From: Streptomyces sp. TRM68367
Lineage (GTDB): Bacteria > Actinomycetota > Actinomycetes > Streptomycetales > Streptomycetaceae
Direction: 5' to 3'
DNA length: 64,000 nucleotides
Assembly: GCF_014495685.1 (NCBI RefSeq)
Contig: NZ_JACTVI010000008.1
Coordinates: forward strand, 62,001-126,000
The notes beneath the pieces are model-generated. The model ran no database searches and was not told the DNA's origin. It saw only the letters and a list, made by a program, of their open reading frames with translations. Positions 15,698-24,071 of the stretch are shown here, piece after piece. The number at the start of each line of letters is the position of its first letter. Position 1 is the first letter of the stretch. A program made the translations under genes and the position numbers.

Positions 15698-17896
15698 TCA
15701 GCGCAGCGGCTGGAAGCGGCGAAGCCGCAGGCTGTTGGAGACCACGAAGACCGAGGAGAAGGCCATCGCGCCTCCGGCGATCATCGGGTTGAGCAGGCCG
15801 AGCGCGGCCAGTGGCAGCGCCGCGACGTTGTAGGCGAAGGCCCAGAACAGGTTCGCCTTGATCGTGCGAAGGGTGCGGCGGGCCAGCCGGATCGCGTCCG
15901 CCGCCGCCCGCAAGTCACCCCGTACCAGGGTCAGATCCGATGCCGCGATGGCCGCATCGGTGCCGGTGCCCATGGCCAGACCGAGGTCGGCCTGGGCGAG
16001 GGCGGCCGCGTCGTTGACGCCGTCGCCGACCATCGCCACGACCTGGCCTGCCTGCTGGAGGCGCTGGACCTCGGCGACCTTGTCCTCGGGGTGGACCTCC
16101 GCGATGACCTTCTCAATGCCGACCTCGGCCGCCACCGCATGGGCGGCCGCCGTGTTGTCACCGGTCAGCAGAACCGGCGTGAGGCCGAGCCGCTTGAGGT
16201 CGGCGACCGCCTCGGCGCTGGTCGCCTTGACGGTATCGGCGACCACCAGCGCGCCACGCACCCGCCCCTCCCAGGCGGCGAAGACGACCGTACGGCCCTC
16301 GGCCTCGGCCTCCTTCCGCGCGCGGTCGAGTCCGTCGGGCAGTTCCTGGCCGTGTTCCTCCAGCCACGCGACCCGTCCCGCACGGACCGTACGGCCCTCG
16401 ACCTGCCCCCTCACGCCCCGGCCCTGGGTGTTGGCGAAGCCGGTCACGGCGGGCAGTGAATCGAGGCGCTCGCGTGCGACGTTGGCGATGGCGGTGGCGA
16501 TCGGGTGTTCGCTGGCGTCCTCCAGAGCGCCGGCCAGCCGCAGCAACTCCTGCTCGTCCTCGCCCTCGGCCGGTACGACATCGACGAGGCGCATCCTGCC
16601 CTCGGTGACCGTGCCGGTCTTGTCCAGGACCACGGTGTCGATCCGCCGCGTCGACTCCAATACCTCGGGCCCGCGGATCAGCAGCCCGAGCTGCGCGCCG
16701 CGCCCGGTGCCGACCATCAGCGCGGTCGGCGTGGCCAGCCCGAGCGCACACGGGCAAGCGATGATCACCACGGCGATGGCGGCGGTCAGCGCGGTAGCGG
16801 CCGGAGCGCCGGTCAGCAGCCACGTGCCGAACGTGCCCACGGCGAGGGCGATGACGACCGGGACGAACACCGCCGAGATCCGGTCGGCCAGCCGCTGCAC
16901 CGCCGCCTTGCCGGTCTGCGCCCGCTCCACCAGGGCGGCGATCTGCGCCAGCTTGGTGTCCGACCCCACACGCGTGGCCCGTACGGTCAGGCGGCCGTGA
17001 CTGTTGACGGTGGCGCCGGTCACGGCCGAGCCAGGCTCGACCTCCACCGGCACGCTCTCCCCGGTCAGCAGCGACTCGTCCACCGCCGAGGCGCCCTCGA
17101 CGACCACACCGTCCGTGGCGATCTTCTCCCCGGGCCGTACGACGAACAGGTCCCCGACCGCCAACCGCTCCACCGGGATGCGTATCTCGGTGCCGTCGCG
17201 CAGTACGGCGACGTCCTTGGCGCCCAGGTCCATCAGCGCCCGGATCGCGTCCCCGGCCCGCCGCTTGGCCCTCGCCTCGAAGAACCGGCCGGCCAGCAGG
17301 AACGCCGTCAGCACGACGGCGACCTCCAGATACAGGTGCTCCCCGCCCATGGCCAGGGTCCCGGCGCTCCACAGGTAGGCGGCCAGCACCCCCAGCGACA
17401 CCAGGGTGTCCATCGTCGCCGACCCGTGGCGCAGATTCAGGGCTGCCGCCCGGTGGAACGGCCACGCACCCCACGCGACCACCGGTGTGGTCAGCAGCAG
17501 CGCCATCCACTCCCAGCCGGGGAAGTGCAGGGTGGAGATCATCGACACGATCACCACGGGCAGGCCCAGCACCGTCGAGGCGATCAGGCGGCGGCGCAGC
17601 CCGGAGATGTGTGCGCCCTCGGCGTCGACCGCCTCTTCCTCGGCGGCCGGGGCTTCGGCCCGGGGCACCTCGGCGCCGTAGCCGATGGCCTCGATGGCGG
17701 CGACCAGCTCCTCCACCCCGACGTCGGGGCTCTCCCGGGTCACGTGCGCGGTTGCGGTCGCGAGGTTCACCGTTGCCCTCACGCCGGGCAGCTTGCCCAG
17801 CTTCCGTTCCACCCGTGCCACGCAGGAGGCACAGGTCATCCCGGTGATGGCCAGTTCTATGGACTGTTCGGCATCGGGCCGCGTGCTGGTTGCCAT
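15698..17896 (-). CDS. copA: Cu(I)-exporting P1B-type ATPase
   Basis: A 732-residue copper pump in the cytoplasmic membrane. One N-terminal HMA domain has Cys22 and Cys25 in GMTCASC. Then follow the TGES loop ([10 protein letters not shown]), the intramembrane CPC ([13 protein letters not shown]), phosphorylation site [12 protein letters not shown], the P1B His-Pro ([10 protein letters not shown]) and [10 protein letters not shown]. The C-terminal helices hold YN (FAYNVAALP) and [12 protein letters not shown], the signature of Cu(I)-specific P1B-1 ATPases. It begins ten bases after a cyclodipeptide synthase gene, with TAAGGA overlapping that gene's stop, so the two are one operon. Confidence 0.95.
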   Translation of the reverse strand: MATSTRPDAEQSIELAITGMTCASCVARVERKLGKLPGVRATVNLATATAHVTRESPDVGVEELVAAIEAIGYGAEVPRAEAPAAEEEAVDAEGAHISGLRRRLIASTVLGLPVVIVSMISTLHFPGWEWMALLLTTPVVAWGAWPFHRAAALNLRHGSATMDTLVSLGVLAAYLWSAGTLAMGGEHLYLEVAVVLTAFLLAGRFFEARAKRRAGDAIRALMDLGAKDVAVLRDGTEIRIPVERLAVGDLFVVRPGEKIATDGVVVEGASAVDESLLTGESVPVEVEPGSAVTGATVNSHGRLTVRATRVGSDTKLAQIAALVERAQTGKAAVQRLADRISAVFVPVVIALAVGTFGTWLLTGAPAATALTAAIAVVIIACPCALGLATPTALMVGTGRGAQLGLLIRGPEVLESTRRIDTVVLDKTGTVTEGRMRLVDVVPAEGEDEQELLRLAGALEDASEHPIATAIANVARERLDSLPAVTGFANTQGRGVRGQVEGRTVRAGRVAWLEEHGQELPDGLDRARKEAEAEGRTVVFAAWEGRVRGALVVADTVKATSAEAVADLKRLGLTPVLLTGDNTAAAHAVAAEVGIEKVIAEVHPEDKVAEVQRLQQAGQVVAMVGDGVNDAAALAQADLGLAMGTGTDAAIAASDLTLVRGDLRAAADAIRLARRTLRTIKANLFWAFAYNVAALPLAALGLLNPMIAGGAMAFSSVFVVSNSLRLRRFQPLR

Positions 17897-17906
17897 GGGC
17901 GGTTCC

Positions 17907-18623
17907 TTATCTCTTGTCTCGTACGGTGGGCGCGACCACGGCGAAGCCCTGCCCGGCGGCAGGACGCCAGGTCAGCTCGCCTCCGTACAGGCGGCGCAGG
18001 ACAGCAGGCGGCTGGTGGTAGCAGAACACGGAAGTGCCGGCGCCGACGATGGACGGGGTGTCGATGAACAGCGGTAACTCGGCCAGGAAGTAACGCACCG
18101 CGTGCTCGACCTGCTTCTCGTCCGGCGCCTGCCCGGCGGGCAGCTTCCCGGCCAGCACCCACCCGGTGGCCTCCCGGCAGGCTTCCCGGAAGTCCGCGTC
18201 CTCGGCGTACCGGCGCAGTCCGCCCTCGTGGAGGCGCCCGAACGCCGTATTGCTCTCCAGTTCGGCCCAGCCCAGCACCCGCTTGCCCGCGTCGGCCCGG
18301 CCGAGTGAGTCCAGCGCGGTGACGATCTTGTTGCGGGTGTACTGGCCCTGCCTGCGCGCCTTCCACGCGGCCTTCTCGGGGGCGTAGCCGAGCGCCTCGA
18401 ACGTGTACGCGCTCGGTGCGTCTGGCACGAAGAAGTCCACCCGCTCGAACCGCTCCAGCCCCCAGGCCGCCAGCTCGCGGATCCGGGCGGTTGAGAAGTA
18501 GCTGTTGAACGGGCTGATCCCGAAGCAGGCGTGCTCGGCCCGCTCGACGACTTCGGCGCACCGGCCGCTCAGCGGAGTCACCGCCATCGCGCCCCTACAG
18601 CCGTCGCCTTCATCTACGGTCAT
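17907..18623 (-). CDS. tRNA-dependent cyclodipeptide synthase (NYH type)
   Basis: Enzyme family that uses two aminoacyl-tRNAs to make a cyclodipeptide. The catalytic set is visible: nucleophile Ser in [11 protein letters not shown] with Asn three residues on, Tyr and Glu in [11 protein letters not shown], and Tyr-His in SVFCYHQPP. These match AlbC Ser37, Asn40, Tyr178, Glu182, Tyr202 and His203, placing it in the NYH subfamily. ATG 18623 gives 238 residues and puts the nucleophile exactly at 37; ATG 18587 would give 226. The promoter's -10 ends only eight bases before 18623, so translation may be leaderless. It is first in an operon with the Cu(I) ATPase, an unusual partner. Product unknown. 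Confidence 0.88.
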   Translation of the reverse strand: MTVDEGDGCRGAMAVTPLSGRCAEVVERAEHACFGISPFNSYFSTARIRELAAWGLERFERVDFFVPDAPSAYTFEALGYAPEKAAWKARRQGQYTRNKIVTALDSLGRADAGKRVLGWAELESNTAFGRLHEGGLRRYAEDADFREACREATGWVLAGKLPAGQAPDEKQVEHAVRYFLAELPLFIDTPSIVGAGTSVFCYHQPPAVLRRLYGGELTWRPAAGQGFAVVAPTVRDKR

Positions 18624-18630
18624 GATCGGA

Positions 18631-18661
18631 CGGTAAAACCTTGCCCTTGGGGCAAGGTCAA
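18631..18661 (-). promoter_or_regulatory. MerR-type metal-responsive promoter of the cyclodipeptide synthase-copA operon
   Basis: A perfect inverted repeat ACCTTGCC-N5-GGCAAGGT spans 18638-18658. On the minus strand TTGACC (18661-18656) and TTACCG (18636-18631) are 19 bases apart with the repeat filling the spacer, the standard layout for CueR/ZntR/MerR activation by DNA distortion. A MerR-family gene is divergent on the plus strand, starting 39 bases to the right. Confidence 0.85.
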
Positions 18662-18699
18662 GCGCAGACTGGCAGCACTCGCACGAAAGGGCCACCGTC

Positions 18700-19110
18700 A
18701 TGCTCACCGTCGGCCGCATCGCCGCCCGCACCGGGCTGAGCCCCAAGGCCGTCCGCCTCTATGAATCCAACGGCCTCATCGACCCGCCCGAGCGCACCGC
18801 CGCCGGCTACCGCACCTACACCGACGAGGCCGTCCCCGTCCTCCGCTTCATCCGCCAGGCCCAGGCCCTCGGCCTCAGCCTCAAGGAGATCAAGGAGATC
18901 CTCGACCTCCAGCGCCGTGGCGAACAGCCCTGCGCCCACGTCACCGACCTCCTCGACCAGCACCTCGCCGACATCGACCGGCGTATCGCCGACCTGCAGG
19001 CCCTCCGCACGACCCTGCAGCACGCCCGAGCCCAGGCCGAAGAGGCCGCCGACCGCGGAGAAAACGCCCTTGTCTGCCACATCATCGAAAACACCAGGTC
19101 GGAACCCTGA
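18700..19110 (+). CDS. MerR-family metalloregulator (CueR/ZntR/PbrR-like)
   Basis: A 136-residue activator: winged helix MLTVGRIAARTGLSPKAVRLYE, then GLIDPPERTAAGYRTY, and a dimerisation helix. Ligand candidates are Cys78 in EQPCAHV and a second Cys in LVCHIIE near residue 127. The CxHV form resembles the Zn/Cd/Pb/Hg-sensing branch rather than CueR's C-terminal CxxxxxxxC loop, although its evident target encodes a Cu(I) pump. It is divergent from the cyclodipeptide synthase-copA operon across the palindromic promoter. The inducing metal is therefore uncertain. Confidence 0.9.
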   Translation: MLTVGRIAARTGLSPKAVRLYESNGLIDPPERTAAGYRTYTDEAVPVLRFIRQAQALGLSLKEIKEILDLQRRGEQPCAHVTDLLDQHLADIDRRIADLQALRTTLQHARAQAEEAADRGENALVCHIIENTRSEP

Positions 19111-19274
19111 TGCGCGGTGCTGGCCTTTTGACGTCGTTCAACCGCAACAAGCTGTAGCAACCCGCGTAAGCGGCCCTCACGTGCACTCGCGCCCAGGGCG
19201 GGCCCTGCGGGGCCCGTTCGACTGCACGAGTTCACCCGGCAGACTGCCAGCAGTGGTCGCCACAGAAACGACTC

Positions 19275-19808
19275 TCAGCGGTGCGTAGGTACCGGGCACA
19301 GCAGGGACAGTCCGGGATGGTCGCGGATCTGCTGCACGCTGTGCGGAATCGGGGCGGCGAAGGCCAGCGCGATGACGACGACGGCGGCTGCGACGGCCAG
19401 GACGGCGACGGCAGACCACCGACGCCGCCCCATGACCAGACCGTAGGCGGCCAAGGTGAGGACGAAGACAGCGAGCATCGTGTACAGGGGCGCGGGGATG
19501 AAGTGCAAGGTGATGTGGAAGGAGAAGACGTCCATCCAGAGCACGTGCAGTACCCCGAAGCCGAGGAAGAGCAGATCCGGCAGCGCGCTGTAAAGGTGGC
19601 CGAGGAAGCCCGATTCCCACGGCGAGGCCCGGCCGGGGCCATGACGGGGGAGCATGCGGACGACAGTGAGGGCAGCGAGGCCGAGGGCGCCGCCAAACAG
19701 TCCGTGCAGCCAGAAATGGAACTGAGCGCCGTAGCTGGTGTAAACCACATACAGCACTACCTCGATGGTGAGGACCAGAGTTGCGCTGATCCACGCCCGG
19801 CGGCTCAT
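19275..19808 (-). CDS. Six-helix membrane protein of unknown function
   Basis: A 177-residue integral membrane protein with about five to six hydrophobic segments and a His/Trp-rich pattern (GAQFHFWLHGLFGG, LHVLWMDVFSFHITLHFIPAP, IPHSVQQIRDHPG). I do not recognise a named family. ATG 19808 overlaps the stop of the upstream thiol protein by four bases, so they form an operon. The membrane histidines could bind metal or haem; that is inference. It is convergent with the MerR gene. Confidence 0.7.
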   Translation of the reverse strand: MSRRAWISATLVLTIEVVLYVVYTSYGAQFHFWLHGLFGGALGLAALTVVRMLPRHGPGRASPWESGFLGHLYSALPDLLFLGFGVLHVLWMDVFSFHITLHFIPAPLYTMLAVFVLTLAAYGLVMGRRRWSAVAVLAVAAAVVVIALAFAAPIPHSVQQIRDHPGLSLLCPVPTHR

Positions 19809-20251
19809 GGCAGCCCCTCGATCAGGGTCCTGATCTCCTGCTCGTGGTCGGCAAGTCCGGGATCGAAGGTGCGGTAGCGCAGCTGGCCGCGCGCGTCGAT
19901 GAGTGCGTAGCCGGGCCCGATCCGCCCAGTGTCGGTCACCAGCGCATAGCGCCGGGCCAAGTGCGCGTCCGTGGAGCGTACGACCTGCGCCTGTGGAAGT
20001 TCGGGCAGCGGGCAGCGCGTCCGGCAGAAGACCACCACGGCAGCTCGGCCGGGGGCGAGACCGAGTTCTTCCGCGCCCGGGGCGGGCTGGTCGAGGTAGA
20101 GCAGATCGAGTTGCTGCAGAGCGTGGGCGGGATCGTGGAGTTGATGCGCGTCGGACTGCACGTAGCCCCACACTCCCGCGCCGGCCGCTAGAGCCGTCAG
20201 GAGGAGTCCGGCCCACCGGCGCCCGTCCGGCCCGATCGCCCTACCGCGCAT
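19805..20251 (-). CDS. Membrane-anchored SCO/thioredoxin-like protein with CxxxC
   Basis: A 148-residue protein with an N-terminal signal anchor (WAGLLLTALAAGAGVWGYV) and a small thioredoxin-like domain. The motif VVVFCRTRCPLPELP has the CxxxCP spacing of SCO proteins, and PGYALIDARGQLRYRTFDPG resembles their later strands; a His follows in GLADHEQEI. It is shorter than typical SCO1. Probably an extracytoplasmic copper or thiol carrier. It overlaps the downstream membrane protein by four bases. Confidence 0.7.
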   Translation of the reverse strand: MRGRAIGPDGRRWAGLLLTALAAGAGVWGYVQSDAHQLHDPAHALQQLDLLYLDQPAPGAEELGLAPGRAAVVVFCRTRCPLPELPQAQVVRSTDAHLARRYALVTDTGRIGPGYALIDARGQLRYRTFDPGLADHEQEIRTLIEGLP

Positions 20252-20285
20252 GCCGTGGCATCCCCCTCACCTGACACTTCTCACT

Positions 20286-20297
20286 GTCACGAGTGAC
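20286..20297. promoter_or_regulatory. Short palindrome upstream of the SCO-like gene
   Basis: GTCAC-GA-GTGAC, a perfect five-base inverted repeat, lies 35 bases upstream of the minus-strand gene starting at 20251, within a region rich in TCAC/GTGA steps. It could be an operator. Weak evidence because the arms are short. Confidence 0.25.
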
Positions 20298-20492
20298 GTT
20301 AGAACCTGGCCCGGGGGTCAAAAGTCAACGCGTGGCCGGGCGCAAGAGTGAGGTCTCGGCTCTTCACCGGTCGAGGGGTGAGGCTCATGCAGTGAAAAAG
20401 CTGTGCCCCGAGCCGAAGGTGATGGTGAGCGAGGAGGGACCCGCGGGAGTCCGGGGCGATGCCGGTGCCTCACTCAGCCGTGCGGCGGCGGT

Positions 20493-21155
20493 TCACGGCC
20501 TCTGGCCCTTGAGCAGCTTGGGCAGGTCCTTGGCGTAGTCCTCGGCTGTGGCCTCCCCGCCGTGGTAGAGCACATGCCCCTTGTCGTCCTTGGGGGAGAA
20601 CGCCAGGACCGTCTTGCCGTGCGTGGCGGTTACCTTGCCCTTGGCGTCCTTGGTCGCCGGTTCCATGCCCACCGCCACCGAGCGGGCCGCGGCCTGCACG
20701 GTGGCGAAATCGCCGCTCAGGCCGATGAAGTCGGCGTGCCCGGCGCTGGGCAGCCACTTGCCGAGTTCCTTGGGCGTGTCGCGTTCGGGGTCGGTGGTGA
20801 CAAAGACGACCCGCACCTTGTCCTGGTCGGCCTTGGGCAGGTCCTTGTAGGCGAGACCGAGGTTGCTCATCGTCAGCGGGCAGGCGTCCGGGCAGTGGGT
20901 GTAGCCGAAGTAGAGGTACGTCAGGCGGCCTTTGGTCTCCTTGCGCAGATCGAACGCCTTGCCGTGAGTGTCGGTCAGGACCAGGTCCGGCTTGGTGAAC
21001 GGCTGGTCCAGCACCCGCCTGACCGCGGGGGCGGTGGCGTCGGTGGAAATCAACGGCGTGTCCTTGCTCTCCGCCCCGGCCCCGCTGCCGCAGGCAGACA
21101 GGGTGAGCGCCGCGACGGCGGTCAGAGCGGCAGCGAGCACGGTGGGCTTGCGCAT
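20493..21155 (-). CDS. SCO1/SenC/PrrC-family copper lipoprotein
   Basis: A 220-residue exported lipoprotein (MRKPTVLAAALTAVAALTLSACG) with the SCO copper site CPDACP in FGYTHCPDACPLT (CxxxC) and the partner His in VTATHGKTVLAF. SCO proteins deliver copper to the CuA site of cytochrome c oxidase or act as thiol oxidoreductases. ATG 21155 is chosen because it begins the signal peptide; an earlier in-frame start would add 14 residues. A BlaI-type operator lies 53 bases upstream (21208-21224). Confidence 0.92.
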   Translation of the reverse strand: MRKPTVLAAALTAVAALTLSACGSGAGAESKDTPLISTDATAPAVRRVLDQPFTKPDLVLTDTHGKAFDLRKETKGRLTYLYFGYTHCPDACPLTMSNLGLAYKDLPKADQDKVRVVFVTTDPERDTPKELGKWLPSAGHADFIGLSGDFATVQAAARSVAVGMEPATKDAKGKVTATHGKTVLAFSPKDDKGHVLYHGGEATAEDYAKDLPKLLKGQRP

Positions 21156-21207
21156 GATGAAAAATCCCCGGTGTGAGGCAGTGCGGACATGCCACACCTG
21201 CGCGAAA

Positions 21208-21224
21208 AACTAAGTACTTTAGGT
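21208..21224. promoter_or_regulatory. BlaI-type operator upstream of SCO1
   Basis: AACTAAGTACTTTAGGT shares 12 of 17 positions with the site at 24010-24026 in the same register. Its core, on the minus strand CTAAAGTACTTAG, differs at one base from the NlpC-leader site CTAAAGTGCTTAG at 37119-37132. It lies between SCO1 (minus) and the DUF2752 gene (plus). Confidence 0.55.
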
Positions 21225-21425
21225 GTCCGGGTGGAGTGTACGGCAGACCCTGCATGCCGCCCGCGCTCGCCCCCGCCTCTCGGTGCGGCCGGGCCACGGC
21301 CGCACGCGACCGCTCGCCCATGTGCCGTGGCGGGGTGCGAGCGGACAGCGCGGTGCCGACAGTGGCCAGCACGGACGCGCGCACGGTGTGGCCGCCAAGG
21401 GACGGAGAAGGATGGAGGCGGTGGG

Positions 21426-21983
21426 ATGAGCGGGTACGGGCGGCGGTGGACGCCGTGTCGGCCGGTGTGGGAAGAGCGCGACCGGCACCGGTGGCTCGGC
21501 CCGCTGGCACTGGTCGGCATCGCGGCGGGCGGGGCGTTGGCGGTCTTCGGGCTGCCGCCGGTGGACCTGCACGGGCCCCTGCACTATGCGGGGGTGATGG
21601 GGCCGCTGTGCGGCGGCACGCGTGGGCTGCACGCGGCGATGCTCGGCGACTTCGACCTGGCGTGGCGCTACAACCCGCTCAGCGTCGTGCTCGTCGCCGG
21701 GGCCGCCGCCGTGCTGCTGCGCGAGGCCGCCGGTCGGATCAGCGGCCGATGGCTGAACCTGCACGTGGCGCGTCGCTGGCCCGTGGTCATGGCTGGTCTG
21801 GCCCTGCTGGTGGCGCTGACCGCCCGTCAGCAGGCCCACGCCGACCTGCTGCGCACCGGCCCCGAGACCGGGACGCCGACCGGACTGCTGCTGTACGCCG
21901 CCGCCGTGCCGCTGGTGGCCGTGGCCCTGGTGGCCGTGATGGCGGTGCGGCGGTCCTCCCGAGAACGCGCGGGGCACGGCTGA
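21426..21983 (+). CDS. DUF2752 membrane protein
   Basis: A 185-residue membrane protein with about four helices and the DUF2752 signature in GPLCGGTRGLHAAMLGDFDLAWRYNPL (shown here only in part: CGGTRGLHAAMLGD). Function of the family is unknown. ATG 21426 is the likely start. It is divergent from SCO1 and convergent with the DUF305-DUF3105 operon. Confidence 0.75.
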   Translation: MSGYGRRWTPCRPVWEERDRHRWLGPLALVGIAAGGALAVFGLPPVDLHGPLHYAGVMGPLCGGTRGLHAAMLGDFDLAWRYNPLSVVLVAGAAAVLLREAAGRISGRWLNLHVARRWPVVMAGLALLVALTARQQAHADLLRTGPETGTPTGLLLYAAAVPLVAVALVAVMAVRRSSRERAGHG

Positions 21984-22030
21984 CCCACGGCCGCAGGCAG
22001 CCAGGCCCCTGCGGGCTCCCCACTCTTCTC

Positions 22031-22678
22031 TCACTGCGATGTGCTCGCGCCGCGGTCGGCGAGCATGTCGGCCATGAGCTTCATTTCGGACTGCTGGCCG
22101 CGGACCATGCCCTCGGCCAGCCGGACAATCATCGGGTCCTCGGCCAGGTCGGCGGCGCCCTGGGCCATGTCGATGCCCCCTTGGTGGTGTGCGGTCAGCA
22201 GTTCCAGGTAGAGCACCTCCGCGTCCGTGCCCTCGGCCTCCCGGAGCCGGTCCGTTCCGGCGTTGGTGGCCATGCCCGGCATCAGGGACCCGTCGTGCGG
22301 CTGGTAGTCCATGGCGTGGTCCATCCAGGCCATCGGCGGCTTCTGCGAGGTCTTGGGCAGCCCCCAGGCGTCCAGCCGGCCGAGCAGCATGCCGCGCTGG
22401 TTGGCCTGAGTGTTGATGACGTCGTACGCCAGGCGGCGCACCTCCTCGTCGTCGGTGCGCTCGCGCACGATGAACGACAGCTCCACCGCCTGCTGGTGGT
22501 GCACCGCCATGTCCCGTGCGAACCCGGCGTCCGCCGAGTCCACGCCCGGGGTCGAGGCATCGGCGCGGGAGGACGTCATCGCCACCAGGGCGAGGACGGC
22601 CAGGCACAGGGCGAGCGCGGCTCCGGCGTACGGCAGCCAGCGGGCGGGGCTGCTCCGAGTGGTGTCAGCCTCGGTCAC
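22031..22678 (-). CDS. DUF305 protein with N-terminal membrane anchor
   Basis: A 215-residue protein with one membrane segment (about residues 15-34) and two DUF305 repeats, ADAGFARDMAVHHQQAVELS and LLTAHHQGGIDMAQGA, with Met-rich linkers (HDGSLMPGMAT). DUF305 proteins are four-helix, His/Met-containing and frequent in copper islands. It overlaps the preceding DUF3105 gene by four bases on the minus strand, so both are translated together. Confidence 0.92.
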   Translation of the reverse strand: MTEADTTRSSPARWLPYAGAALALCLAVLALVAMTSSRADASTPGVDSADAGFARDMAVHHQQAVELSFIVRERTDDEEVRRLAYDVINTQANQRGMLLGRLDAWGLPKTSQKPPMAWMDHAMDYQPHDGSLMPGMATNAGTDRLREAEGTDAEVLYLELLTAHHQGGIDMAQGAADLAEDPMIVRLAEGMVRGQQSEMKLMADMLADRGASTSQ

Positions 22679-23307
22679 TGCATGCTCCCGCCGCTGCAGG
22701 AGGCGCCCGACTCCGGGGTCTGCTCACCCTGGACGTACTTGCCCAGGAACTGGTCCACACGCGGGTCCGACGCCTTGTCCACCTTCAACTGGTGGCCCCA
22801 GGCGGTCAGGGTTATGGGTGAAGACTGGTCCTTGTAGGGGCTGATGAACGAGTACGGGGTCCTGGTCACCTTCTCGGTCAGCGTCTTGACGTCGGCCTTG
22901 GCGGCCTTGTCGTTGTAGGTGATCCAGACCGCGCCGTGCTCCAGGGAGTGCACGGCGTTCTCCTCGTTGACCTCCTTCGTAAAGACCTGGGCGTCGCAGC
23001 TGAGCCAGACCCGGTGGTGGTCGCCGCCCGCGGCCGGGCTCATCGGGTAGTCGACCTGCGTCTTTACGTGGTTCTGGCTCAGATCGGACCAGGTCTGCTC
23101 GCCCTTGACCGGGGCGGCCTGGGCCTTCTCCTTCTCGTTGGCGGCGTCGAGCAGATACCAGCCGCCGCCGACGACGCCGGCGAGTATCACGGTGGAGGCG
23201 GTGATGGCGATGATCCGGTTGCGCCTCTCGCGGGCCTGTTCGGCGCGGCGCATCTCGGCGATGCGGGCCTTCCGGTCCGCGCTCTTGGCTTTCGACTTGG
23301 ATCCCAT
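22675..23307 (-). CDS. DUF3105 membrane-anchored protein
   Basis: A 210-residue protein: a Lys/Arg-rich cytoplasmic N-terminus, one membrane segment (about 34-56) and a C-terminal DUF3105 domain with GGDHHRVWLSCDAQVF and AVHSLEHGAVWITY, then ESGASCSGG near the end. The conserved His and Cys suggest metal binding. ATG 23307 has AGAAGGACA upstream. It lies in an operon with a DUF6153-like gene upstream and DUF305 downstream. Confidence 0.9.
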   Translation of the reverse strand: MGSKSKAKSADRKARIAEMRRAEQARERRNRIIAITASTVILAGVVGGGWYLLDAANEKEKAQAAPVKGEQTWSDLSQNHVKTQVDYPMSPAAGGDHHRVWLSCDAQVFTKEVNEENAVHSLEHGAVWITYNDKAAKADVKTLTEKVTRTPYSFISPYKDQSSPITLTAWGHQLKVDKASDPRVDQFLGKYVQGEQTPESGASCSGGSMQ

Positions 23308-23422
23308 GGGATGTCCTTCTTCCGCCGCGATCGGCTGCGCGACGCTGCTGTTACTGGTGCGGTGCGGTGTGTGGTCGTGGGAGGCACAGGGGCGGAGCGG
23401 GCGTACCGGCTCCGCCGATGCC

Positions 23423-23890
23423 CTACACGCGCAGGCGCTGCAACAGATGAAGGTCTGGCGGGCGGGAAACCACACCGGTCAGGTGGTCCGTGAGGAGCGC
23501 CTGCGCACTCGGCGCCGGGATATACGACTCTCCACAGCCGGAGGTGGCACCCGGCTGCGGGCCGGGCGAGGTGGCACGGACCGCATCGGGCACTGGTGCA
23601 TGGCAGGACGCGCGGCCGTCCTGAGCGCACTGCTCACACGCCGCCGCGCCGTCCGGCATGGCCGTGGCGACGGCCCGGCCGTCCATGCTGCCCATGTCCG
23701 CCGACGACGGGGCGCGGGTGATTTGTGCTTCGTGGCCCGCCGCCGTGCCCGGCGGCATCGATGCTGCCGCCGCAGTACCGCACACCAGCGTGGCGGCTGC
23801 CACAGCGACAAGGACGACGGTCAGCAGCCGTGCGACAAGCCCCCGCGCGCCGGACAGCGCCGGGAGCCAACGGGATACGGGCGTCAGCAC
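23423..23890 (-). CDS. DUF6153-like small secreted protein
   Basis: About 155 residues from GTG 23890: hydrophobic export segment (LVARLLTVVLVAVAAATLVCGTAAA), a Met/His/Cys-containing middle (SADMGSMDGRAVATAM, CEQCAQDGRASCHAP) and the C-terminus PPDLHLLQRLRV. The frame extends to an ATG at 24022, but that codon lies inside a BlaI-type operator, so a downstream start is preferred. First gene of the DUF6153-DUF3105-DUF305 operon. Function unknown. Confidence 0.65.
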   Translation of the reverse strand: MLTPVSRWLPALSGARGLVARLLTVVLVAVAAATLVCGTAAAASMPPGTAAGHEAQITRAPSSADMGSMDGRAVATAMPDGAAACEQCAQDGRASCHAPVPDAVRATSPGPQPGATSGCGESYIPAPSAQALLTDHLTGVVSRPPDLHLLQRLRV

Positions 23891-24009
23891 TATCGCGTGA
23901 GCCCGGGTCCGGGGCACAGCGCCATCCGCACAGTCAGCGGGCCCAGACCAGGGGCCCCAGAGGAGTTCGTGGCTGTCTCGGATGTGGGCATGGCCGGTCC
24001 ACCTCGAAT

Positions 24010-24026
24010 ACCTAAGTTGCATAGGT
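24010..24026. promoter_or_regulatory. BlaI-type operator upstream of the DUF6153-DUF3105-DUF305 operon
   Basis: ACCTAAGTTGCATAGGT is the most symmetric of the island's sites: ACCTA-N7-TAGGT is a perfect inverted repeat. The BlaI gene lies about 1 kb away, followed by the M56 protease gene, whose stop codon is 45 bases from this site. Confidence 0.65.
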
Positions 24027-24071
24027 GATGATGGTGAACCTACCAGATACAGGGAGCGTCGCCTGCTGGGA

